Assembly: GCA_003993805.1 (NCBI GenBank)
Contig: RSEF01000019.1
Coordinates: forward strand, 12,031,138-12,095,137
From: Himantopus leucocephalus
Taxonomy: Eukaryota > Chordata > Aves > Charadriiformes > Recurvirostridae
Reading direction: 5' to 3'
DNA: 64,000 nt
The translations under genes were made by a program, and so were the position numbers. The notes beneath the pieces were generated by a model, which made no database searches, had not been told where the DNA came from, and saw only the letters and a list, made by a program, of their open reading frames with translations. Shown one piece after another: positions 12,401-24,400 of the stretch (position 1 is its first letter; every line of letters starts with the position of its first letter).

Positions 12401-15400
12401 AGTTTGTTCACACACTTCTCACAGTGGCTTAATGAGGTCCATATTGTCCCACCAGCCTGGGCTTTCTCCTGCCTGTGATCACCTCCGGAGCTCCTCTGGT
12501 CTGGGTTTGGTTCACACTCTGTTACTTCCAGCTTTTCACTGGAAAAGTGCAGATCTGTTACATCTGAATTTTGCGGTATGGCTCTTGTGGAGGCAGAGAG
12601 ATGAATCAGAGCAAGTTCCTCCTTTGGTCCAGCGCTGTCTGGAAGAGCCTGGAGTGGGTTGGGACCTCAACCCCTGCAGAGGGCTGTTAAGATGAGTTGA
12701 GCTTAGACTTAATTGTCTGTACACCAGGTTATCGTGTATTTCCGCTCTCCCTGCACTTTGTTCCCCAGCGTGAAGAGAACGAATTTGCTCATCTGAGCCT
12801 CTTGTTGCCCTGAAGCCTCGGTTCTTACAGGGCCCTAACGGGGTGTTTTGGAGGGGGCCGGTGCCTGTGGCTTGGCTTTGGAGGGGGCTGGTGCCTGTGG
12901 CTTGGCTCGGCCACCTCTGGCTTGTGGAGGTGGTGGCCAACAGATGGGCACAGGCAGCCGTATTCTGGGTGTATTGCCCATGTTTCTTCTGAGACTCCAA
13001 ATGGCGGCTGGGACTGGAGGACGGTCATTTCGATTAGCAAATTTGCCTTTGGGTCATAATTTAAGGGGAAACCTCATTTGCATAAAGGCACAGATGCAAA
13101 AAGCTATCAGTAGTTTTACCTTTGTCCTCTAAAACTTAGTCTGTTAGTCTTCTGTTTGCTTTCTGGAACTTGATGCTGGATTAAAACGAACCAGAATTGT
13201 TTTTTCCCTCTTTTTTTTTTTTTTTTAAATGCTCATTGTGTGGTGGCATGTGAAGTGTTTTCATTGGCTATTTTTGTTGTTGTTATTGTTAGGGTTGGGT
13301 TTTCTTTTCCTTTGTTTGCTTTGAAAAAGAGATGGAGAAATCAAAAAACAAATGCAAAGTGGAACAGCTGCATTCTTCTGTGTGTTGCAAAGATTGAAAG
13401 CCAGTTAGTCTAAATAAAAACAAATAATTTGTCAGCACCGTTTCTAGCCCTCCCATTGGTTTGCCACCATGAGAAAGTTGTGAGAAGCAAAGGGAGGAAC
13501 ATTCGTCTGCCTCCTTAGCAAGCAAGGGTGAGGAGCGCAGAATAAACATCCATCCAGGGGTTGGGTGATAATAGGTTCAGCGTGTGCCTGGGAGCACGGG
13601 CAGTGGGTATCTGCTCCCAGTGGGTATCGCTCCATGTCCCTCCACGTGCCGGGGTGGGTAAGCGAGCGGGGAGCCCGTGTTTTGGAGAGCAGCGTCTGCT
13701 CACAGGGACATCAAGGAGAAAGGGCAGGACATCATCGGGTCTCCTGGCACAGTCACCAGAGCAAAACCTTGACACTGTGGTAATGTGACTGACTTTTTTT
13801 TGTCCTTAGTTCCTTCAGGTACATCATGAAATGTTTTACGAGAGGCTCTCTAGCTTGAAATTAAGCAAATATCTATGCTAGGGCCTTTTAAAAAGCCGTT
13901 TAAGAGCCTTTTCCCTAAAGTACACTCTGTTCTTATTAGAGACTTCTCTGGGTCTGTGATACTCAGCAGTGTTTAGTACTCTGTTGATCTTTCTACTTTA
14001 ATGTGTGGTTTTTAAAGGGGTTTGCACGCTTTTGGGAAATACGCAGACCTGAGTTAACCACTGAAGGCTGGCTGCCAAACTGCCTAAAGTGCTAATTCTG
14101 ATGAAATTTAGCACCTGACTTTTGGGGGGATAAACACATCTGGAATCTCTACTCTTCAGAGTTCAAGCTCTTGTAAATTAAAACTTTACTTAATATGTTT
14201 CCAGTCTGAGTCTTAGTCAGCAAAACTTTGCAAGGTTTTTTATGTGGAGTTAGAAACTTCTTAAAATGCATTTTGAAGTTAAGCACTGACATCTCCTTTA
14301 TCTGAGAGTCCCATTCAGGTTCTAAAAGAGTAGGTTAATTTGCAGCTGTACTGAGGAATCGCAAATGCAAAACTGTAGCTTGATGCTTCAGAATGATGCG
14401 CGTTGCTGTGTTTCCTTTAATTTACTTTTTTTGTGAGCAGATATCGTGAAGAGTGGGTGGTTCAAATGGTACTGCTTCCCCACTTTTATTTAAGGTATCT
14501 GTATAAAACCATTGCAATGCTTGGGAACAGTTCGAAGTTCACTCGTCTGCTACTTAGAAATCTCCCAGTTCCTTTCGCCTCTTGGGCTGCCCTTCGTTTC
14601 AGCCTTTATTTAAGTTGGGAGATGCTGCGGTGGTGTTAGACATCCCACAGTCTGTCAGCTTCTGTTTAAAGTGGTGTATGGTGAGTGATTAATGGAAATT
14701 ATTTCAGGAATAAAAGACTCCTGGTAAGCTGATCCCTATTCAGAGAGCCAAAAGAAAAAGCACCGTCACAAGGGATGTCATCTCCAGGAAGAACATGCTA
14801 CATCCGTGGGGGGAAGAGCTGGATTGGAAAGCGATGCTGAGTCTGCATTTTGAAATGCCTCATAATTATATCTCATGGGCTGATTTGGAGAGCTTGTCCT
14901 GATGGCTGTGGAGACTGATTGTCACTTACACCAGCAAAATGTTGGAGTGCTTTTCTTGGCTTCTGCTGGGGTGGGTGTGCTGTGTGCTCGGAGCACAAGT
15001 GGACGAGGTGTCGTGTCACCTGTCTGCTGGGGAGCAGACTGTCCTTGAAGGGTGAGTTACCCCATTCCCCGCACCGTTGGGTCAGTTAACCCAGAGCGAT
15101 GCTGTATTTCTTCTTTGGTTTGCAGCTTTAAATTGAATCTGAAGTTTGTATTAACTTTGCTTATGCTAAGGACTGTCCTTCTAAGTGTTGCCTTGGATTG
15201 AAGAAAAGACACAGAATCCATGAAATTAGTCCAGCTATAAAATGTTTCAAATCCTTTGTCTTCAATGTCTTCTCACTACTAACTGATTAAAATTTCGGGT
15301 CATTATTTACAGCCAAGTTAAAGTTTGTATTCCCTTAATTGTGGCTGTGCTACTCCATAAAATGAAGTCACCGGCATATTTGCAAGGGTGAGCAGATCAG

Positions 15401-18400
15401 TAGCCTGCTTACGGGCTGTATCAGCACAACAGGTAAAGCTCCCTGTGACTTCCAATTTCAAATCAAAACCTATTGAAAGAAATCTGGCACGTGGCTGTTC
15501 TCTCTGAAACGGTTCACAAACCATCTCACATTGCTGGTTACCGCTGACTGTCCTTTTTGCTAATCTAAAGGGACAGTCAGTCCTAAACTGATTTTACTGT
15601 TCCTGCTGGAAACTGTCATTTAGGGATCGAGTAGCCCTCGTGCCTGGGGAGGATGCAATAAAAATGAGAGAAAATTCAAAGTGCTGAGTGCTGCAGAAGT
15701 TAAAATACTGAACAAATAACTTCCTTCTATTTTTTCAAGAGTCAAATCCAACAGCCTCTTGATGATTTTTGATGCTTTTGGTAAACAAGCATCTGCTTCT
15801 TTTTAGCACAGAGGAAAAGGCTTATTATTCAGCATTGATTTCTTTGTGTGGAGACAGAGTGGTCCTTGTTTTGGTGCTCTATTTACAGGGGTCCATTAAT
15901 GTATTTACTGAGGGCAGGCAAGGAGGCTGCGATCGGAGCCAGGCTGCTTCCCCAGCGTAATTCCTCCATCCCATGCCCTGCTCCGGGCGTCGGGGCGGTT
16001 GCGGAGCCGAGTCCTGGCACGGTGCCGCTTCACAAGGCGACAGGACCTCTGCTCCCCGCCTGACCACAGCCACTCTCACCACTGGCCACCTCCACCAGAA
16101 CCAGCCAGGGGAGCCGTGGAGCAATGTCCTCCTCAAACTGCCTGCGCCCACCCCATGGCTGCTCCCCTCTTTGCAAGGCTGGGCTTGTGCCTGGGGGGCT
16201 CTCGGGGGGGGGGGGGGGGGGGGGGGGGTGGAGAATAAGTTATTGACATCTNNNNNNNNNNGGGGGGGGGGGGGGGGGGAGTGTGGGGCTGGGATGGGTG
16301 CTCAGGGTGCCCTGCTTTGAGTAGGTGCCAGGGCTCTTGCCAGCTTCTGCTCAGACTGTCCCTGTCCCGGGGAGAGGGCCAGCACTGGCAGTGATTCAGG
16401 CAAGTCAGTGGTCTCCTTCCATCTCTAAAGTGCTGGGCATACTTTGGCTAAATATAGGTGCCCCTGGACTTGGCTGCTGCGGGGAGGGACAGTCTGTCGA
16501 CCTTAGCGTGTCTCATTTGACTTGTGTTACAGTCGTATTTAAAGCAGAGGGGTCCTTCTTGCGGGGCGCTGCCAGTCAGGCCAAACATGGGCAGGTCTGT
16601 GACAGTGATGAATCATACACCTGCACATGCAGGGAGAGCGGAGTAAAAATTAGTCATAAAATATCCTGTCTTAAACATTTAAACGTAGCGGGGAGAGGCC
16701 TTTCAGGCTCACTCGTTGTTAACCAACTGCTTGAGGATGTGTCAGCTACTGTTTAAGGTTTAAAAAGAAATGCACTGTGAATGAGAGCAACACTTTCAAA
16801 CTCTGGTGGCAGAGAAGATTCTTGTGTGGTTTAAAGATGATCAACGTGGACTGTATTAATTCTGAGAGAAAAAAAAGGTAAGTACGTGTCAATCAGAGGC
16901 GTGCTCTTTCTGAAGATAGCTAATCAAAAAGCCATTTCTTTTTCTCTAATCCTTGATGTAATAAATTCTCTGTATGAAGTTTTTTCATGTTGATTTAAAG
17001 TGGCTTTAAGAATATATTTCAGAAAGCATTTTGTTCATACCACAGCAGCTGGCTCATTTTGGACAGACTGAGCTGGTAGGAGTGTGGCACATGGTGGTAA
17101 AACATTGCGGAGCGTTCCCTTGGGTATAACTGTCCTGCTCCATGAACCCCATGGTATGCATTAAAGTCCGTGAATATTTAAACAGTATATAGCGCAAGAA
17201 GAATGTCATGTAGGGCTTTAATCTGGGAATGTCTTGACTTGGAGACCTAGAAGCCTTTGGGGACTATCATGTAAAACAAATTCCTTTCATGGTCTCGCTT
17301 CCGGTCTGGGTCTCTTGTCTAAAAAAGTGCATAGAATCAAATTTCTTCTGTAAACAGCAAGTGCCTGGATTTCTTAATAAGCATCCTAATTGTATTAGCT
17401 GCCTCCTTTCTAGTATGTGGACTGCCGTGCTCGGACTGTAGAAAAAATGATTTTGCGCCTCTCTTCAGTCCTGAATTCCAGAGCACGTCAGAGCTTTGTT
17501 TGCATGACTTGTTTTGCTGTTGCTTTTTGGAATATTTTTCTTTCTGAGTGGATTCTCTGAAGCCGGCTTGGAGGCTGGCCACGGGCCACCCGACACGTGG
17601 CTGGCTGGGACTCCCGTAGTGTTGTGCAGCAAGGTAGAGGGTACAGGATTTTGCTCTTTGTGCTGCGTGGGAATGAGTACGTTTCAGTGTGTGATAGCTT
17701 GCGATCCGTCCCTGCGTATCTCTGTTCTTCATTGCCGTGGTGAATCACACAGTCTGTGCCCAAGTTCATATTCCTTGAAATAAATAATTACCTGGTGATT
17801 TGTGCTGCAGCGGGATTTCCCAGCCCGTGCTGCGTTTCGGTGGCAACAGCAGGGTTGTGATCCAGCGCATCTCGCTCGCCCGTGGTAACTGCCTAACCTC
17901 GGCGCCAGGACGTGTGCTCGCTTTCTCGGCTGCGGGGCGCAGGTGGGCTGCGCAGCACGGTGGCACCAGGAGGGTCGTGTGTGCGTTACTGTACGAGCAC
18001 GCACTCAGCACCAGCCCCGTGAAACGTAATCCGAAGCTGTCGGTAGTGGGCACGGGAGCGCAGACGGGTGGGAAGGCAGCGCTGAGCTCACACCGTTTGC
18101 TCTGCTGAGAGAGCTGGTGAGGAGAGAGCTGATGCCTGTGCTGGGGGTCTGCCCTCATCGGCTTTGATTTAGGAGTTTGTATGTGGTTGAGCTGGTTCAC
18201 TCGTAGGCCAGGGGTAGGTGAGGGGAATGGGAAACCCATGTGGACTTTGACTTTTAAAAGAAATTATAAAATCTTCTGGAGTGCAGCTTAAAACAAAACC
18301 CAGTCTGCTTTCCTGCGCCTGTAACAAATAAATCCCAGCCCTGCCTGCGAGGGAATACGTTTGATAGGAGTCCAAAGGGCAGCTCGCCCCTGCAGAGCGG

Positions 18401-21400
18401 GGCTCGGGGCACCGGGAGGCGGAGGAATGCTGCAGGTGGTGGTGGTTGTCTTCGGTACAGTGCAGACCCGTTGCAGCTGCGTGGGCTCAAAAACTTTGGC
18501 TGCAAACAGCAGCTGTCATTGCTCCCCTTGCTGGCAGCAAGGCGACTCTGGCAGGGATGAGTTTCTCAGCCCAGAGCTGACGTCCTCTGTGTCGTCTCCA
18601 AAGGATGCCACTGCTCTCACCAGAGGACCCAAGCTGCTTTGACTCTGAAGTTTGCAAAATAGTTTCTGCAGCTCAAGTCAAACGATCCTGGTGGCAAAGG
18701 AGCACTGATGGCGTGTGTGTGTGGTGGTTTGTTCCAGTAGTGGGCTTGACTTGTAGGCTGTTAACTCAGTGGGGTACTGAGTGGGTGTCAGCACTCCCTA
18801 CGGCCTTGTTGGGTGACTTGAGGCTGGTGAGATGTCGTCTCTGAAACTGTGACTGAGTGTGGTTGTGTCATGCATCTGAAGTGGTTGCTCTTCTCTTGCA
18901 GACACAGCCATGCTCATCAGTGCTCCCTTTTGCAAGTTGTTGTACCCCCTCTGTGTTTGCCATAAACTCCTTCCTCGCTTGCAGCAAATAAAGGGAATGC
19001 CTTTAGAGTTGCAGTGCCTTTAGAATTCAGATTCACACCCATCATCCTCACCTTTGGGTATCTTCTAGGAAACTGTAAGTTGTTCTCGTTGTCTCAGCTC
19101 AGCTTCAGTGGATGTCCATATCGGAGACCAAAGCAAAGGACAAGAGGACTTGGCTGTGGTGAGACGGGATCAGTGGATAAGTTAGTACAAACGAGTTACC
19201 GTTGGCATTGCAGGTCTTTCTGTGATTATGCCTGTCTGTGTCACTGTGGCTGAATTCTCTCTCCAGCGAGCCCCACCGTGGAGCAGAGGAAGTGCCTGGA
19301 GACAGTTCCTTTTTTTTTTTTTTTTTTTTTTNTTTTTTTTTTTTTTTTAAAAAAGGGCACAAATGCAGCTGTTGCTAAAAGTGCAGTTTGCGTCAAACAT
19401 CTGAGATGGAGTGGGTTCCCACGCTTTGTTTGTTTTTCTCCTTGTGCTGTTTCTTGAGTTGCAAAAGTGCTGAGTGGCAAGAGACGGCCTCATCGGAGAA
19501 CCACTTCCCCTTTCTCTCCCTGCCCTCAATGTTGTCACCTCTGTTGACAGTGTTACAGAGCCCTTTTCGGTAAGTCAGGGCCCTTGTTTTGCTCCGCACT
19601 GGCTTTGTTTCTATTTCGGATATCAGAGAGGCCTAGACTTGTCTGTGTGTGCTGCCAGCTGACCCTGTTAATACAAATGTCAGTGTAGAGCAATCCTGAG
19701 TTATCCTTGCCTTTTCCATTTCCCTGGTGTTGCGGTGGCTTTTTGTTTACTGGGTTTTGGGGGTTTTGTTATTAGTGACTGGTACTACTTTGCTTTACAC
19801 AGCCCTGAGACCTGGCCTCTGTGTGAAGAGAACTGTGTACTTTCATCACTTGCCTAGGAGCAAAGGCTTAAACTGGAAGCCAAACTTTGTGCTCCTCTAT
19901 ATAACTCATTAGTACTGTTGGCAGTTATTAAACCGGGTGCCTTAAAAAGCAATGCTTTAAAAAGCAAGCAAGGGAAATAGGGATGTTGTTTATTGAAAAA
20001 CAAACTACAGTGAAGGTGAAGGAGTTAGGCACTTCTCCGGGGAGCGATGCTGGAGGTGTGTGATGCTCTCGTCCGGTGGGTTGCTGGAGAAGTGCCCTTG
20101 GCTGCCAGGCTGCACGCACTTCAGCTGCGTGCCCAGCCACCCTCGCACCCTTGGCTGCGGCACCGATGCGTTATTCACCAGGACTTTTCTTGTGGCTGGG
20201 TAAAGTGAGTGGGAGGCTGGCGGTGAGCGCCAGTCCCGGAGCAGGTGTGATGCCGTGCCCCAGGATGTGCCTGTGGACAGAGGGAAACAGCCTGTTTGGG
20301 AGGAGGAGCGGGAGGGAGGAGGGAAATTACTTGAGGTGCTGAGAAAACCAGCAGGCTGCTCAGCCTGCCCTCCTGTAACTTTTTCCACACCAGGCACAGC
20401 AAGCTGCAGTTGGAATTGCTGCTCTCACAGGGTGAGTCCTGGCGTGCTACGAGAGCTTGCTCTCGTGTCCCCGGCTGCCCTCCCTCCACGCCTGGCTCCA
20501 CGGCCTCGGCAATGAGCTAAGTACTGACGCCTGCTACACCGCTCCTGCCAGCCTCTGAATTTTGGTCTTTTTTTTTTGGTTTTGTGTTTTGCAACCTATG
20601 GATTAAAGGAGGACGGTAGAGCTGAACTGGCAGCAGATGAGATGTGTGCACTCCCCCTGCAGCATGCTCCGGCTGCTCGCGGTAGAGCAAAATGTCGGGG
20701 GGCTCTTGAGGGAGCAACTTGGCTTAAAACCAAGGGAAGGTAACTGGGCATGCAAGGTTTTTTTTCAGTTCCTAGTAGACACCCTTCCACAGGGGGTCTG
20801 TTCCCTGTCCTACGCCTGTTTAGCTGCTGCCTCTTCAGACGGGGGCACGCGAGCAGCGTTGGGTAGAGTGGGCTCCCGGCTGAAATGCCCACCGCTTCAG
20901 TACAGATGTCTGCATTGACGCTTCCCATCTTCAGGGCTTGGGCTGCTGCATGCTCCCAGTTAGTCAACACCAGGGTTAACTTGTGTCACTCCTTACTGTC
21001 AGGCTTGCCTGCCTGCTTTCAGTCAGCGTTTCTGCTTTTCTTTTGTTTGCCTTTGCTCTAACCGGCCGCTGGAGGGGAAGGGTACGTCCTGCAGATGGGT
21101 TGGAAACTCAAAGCCCTCCCTGGCGGAGCACAGTCCTGCTTAGGCAGCTTGCTGTGTTTATCCCCAGGCTTCCAAAACTTGTACTGGGTGGTGGTTGTGT
21201 CCCAAGAGATGCCCTTTAGGAAAACCTCCTTTTGTTCAGGAGTTGGAAGCCTCCGTGGTTACTGCACGATGCTCTGGTCATGGGGAGCTACAGCTGGAGC
21301 CAGGCTTGGCTTAGAAATCCCCGCGCCCTCCCGGTGCTGAGCCGTAGCTCAATAACTCTGTTGGGATGCTGCTTCAGAGCACTTTTCCGCAGGGTTCTGG

Positions 21401-24400
21401 TTAATAAATACCTGAGGCTGTCAGAGAAGTTACATTTGTATTTCTGTGAATAATACAGCTAGTGGACTTTTATTCAAATCTCAAGTATCTTGAAATCTTC
21501 ATTTCCCCTATCCTGTCGCTTTTTGATCCCTTTGTTCTGAGGGCGAAGGGGAATAGGACAGGAGGCTGCAATGTCCCTGCAGTGCCTGTGCCGCTGCCTG
21601 TGCGTGCCGCGGGCACGGCTGGTGGGGAGGTGGCAGCTCGAGGAGGTTTGCTCCTTGCTGCGCTGACCCGTTCCTCTGCGTTGTGCAGGGGGACGTGGTG
21701 GGAGGACTTCTCCTGCTGAACCTTTCAGGGGATGGTGCCAGCTCTGTCGGTTGTGCTACTTGGCGAGTGCCCAATTAAGGGCTGGGCTGGACAGGACAGA
21801 GCCTGCCGTAAAGGAGCTGCTCCGATGAGTAAGTAGAGCCGACTGGAAAGTCATCCTCAGGCTCACAATAACTTAATTAAGCGTTTATTAGGATAAACCA
21901 TCGCCAGAAGCTGTTCAGGTGCCTCTCTGCTTTCCTTGCTGTACTTCTAAAAAGGTTTTCTCTCCTTTCTTTATGAAATAGTTTCTGAAGAATACCACAA
22001 GGTTCCTTTCTGAATATTTTACATTGAGGACTGAGAATTTTTCATTGAAAACTGGTGGGTGACGCAGATTCACCTGCCTCCTGGCTGGAGGTGCAGCGCT
22101 CTGGCCGAGCAGCTCCCCGGCCGAGCAGCCCCTTAGGTGAAGGGCATCACACAGGGGGGTCGTGGCAAAGCGTCAGATGATTGATGTTATCGCGTTGCTT
22201 TTGGCATAGTCCATGCACCAGTAACATTTTCTCTTTTGTGTCTTCAAAACAGTTTGTTTGTGCTTGCAGTTTATGAACGGAGCTGTGCAGAGTAACAGCT
22301 GGGAAGGCATTCACTATTTGTTTGCCATCTCTAAGTTTTATGTGGTTCCCTGATTTTGTAGCATAGTGAGAATTTGGAATGAACGGTGCAGTGTTTTCCT
22401 CGTGTATGAGATGCTCAGCCGCTGGGCAGCAGGTCGGGGAACACGGGAATCACTGCTGCTTCGTGCTCTTACCGCTGTTTAGAAACTGGGTCTTTTGAGG
22501 GGAATGTCTGTGCTTTTTGTGCAAAAGGCTTTAAATAGTTTTGATGATGTGTCTTGCACAATTTCTACAACATCTTTTCTGCCTGGGAGAAAAATTGGTA
22601 CAAATAGTAATTTCTGTAGGAGTTGCTTAAGCCTTCCGCTGATGTTGGTTCTCTTCCCAGTGAGCGATGAATTACAAATCACACGTCACTGGTGGCCTTA
22701 AGGTTGCTACTTCAGAGGTGAACGGGCTAAACGTGGAACAGAAGCTTTGTTTTTTCCCCACAGCTGTAGTGCTGAGGGGTTTCACAGATATCTCTTTCAC
22801 AGATACGTCCCATGTAAGTCTTCTCCAGAAGAAAGCTGCTCGGGAGTACAGAGGGCTGATGACGAGCTTGGTGTGTGGGTAAAATACAGCTCAGCTTTGT
22901 TAGCTCTGCCAAGCTGGCTCCCTGTCTTCTGCTCTCCTGGACTCAACTTCTTCCCTAACCACATTTACTGTCTTTTAGTAACCAGCCTGTTTCCAGGAGG
23001 TTGTTTCAAAGAGCATTGAAGCCGCAGTAGGCTCTGGCAAACCAGATCTTGGGAAGTGTTTCAAAGCTCAGGTTATGCTTGGGAGCCACTGAGCTGTCAG
23101 CAGGGTAAAATCAGGGGTGGATGGTAGCATGGCTCTGCTGTTGGCGGTGAGCACAGTTGGTTTGAGCCTCTAATTGCCCTTTTCATACACATCTTTTCTA
23201 CCTTCTGTGTTTCTGAAGCATCTCAGAGTGGAGCCTTCTGTTAGTGTCCTACAGGAAGAATCCTCTCTCCTTACGTATCAGGGGCGGTATCCAAAAGTGA
23301 TCTTGCCCTGAAATGTGATGCTTTTGGGAAGGGTCGTGGCTGGGGCTGTCCAGGCAGGATGGACCCAAATGGAGCAGCCAGCTACAGGTGGTACAGGGGA
23401 TGTCAGGCCAGCGATTGCTTTCTTTTGTCCCTGTAGTGCATCACAGGCACCAAAATCAGCATCTCCCAAGAGAACGGTGTTAAACTTTTCTGGTAGTTAT
23501 TATTACAGCTGTTTGGGCTGTGCTATAAACTTCTTGCCTTTCCTCCCAAGATTTTCTTTACTGCTTGAATCTCAGAGCAAGGGCTTGGTTGTGTGTTTTG
23601 TGTATTACGGGTTTTTTTGCTGGGGTGCTGTGCTGGATACTGATGTGTTGTGTGTCTGGTGTTAGGAGTTTGTGGCAGGCGATGCTGAGAGCGCCAATAG
23701 TGTGCCATGCCATCGTCTGCACAGTGAGAGTCTCCAGAGCTGTAATTGGCAGAAGAATGAGCTGCTCTTTACCCAACGGTGCTGATGGTCATCTCCTGCA
23801 CCCGCTCCTGCCCTGCGGGAGGTGCTGCCCTGCCTGCTTGGCCTCCCCGCTCTGCAAGAACGATCTGCTTTGCCATATTCTTCAGCTGTTCCAACCCTTC
23901 ATATAGGAAATTACATTCCCTTTCCTTAACCTTACCATGTCAAACTTGTTGCTTGTGGTTAGTGGCCCAAAACAAGACTCCCTGTGCCTTTAGGAGAGAA
24001 GGTGGCCTCCTAGAAAGGATGTGTCTGATGGGAATCTCTTTAGTTCTGCCCATGTTTCCTTTCCAGGCAGGTGGCTAAACGGCAGAGCACTGGTGGTAAG
24101 GGAAAGTGATGGAAGTGAGAAGATTTTTAACCTCCCAGCCCTCTAGCTACATGCTGCTTTATCCACTAAAAATAGTTGCTAATTCAGCCTTCTGGGGAAA
24201 CCTCAGGCACAGGCTAAAGGATTGCTAATATTAGTTGTTGGCTTTGCTGATAAAATTAACTATGTGAAAACGGGCTGTGACTGCTGAATTCTTTCTCCTC
24301 CTGTGCAGCTTGAAATTCATTTGCCTCTGGTGAGATTGTAGAGGGAGGAGAAGGAGGAAAGAATGTCTTCTCACTCTTTTTCTCTCCTGAAGAGGCTCAG

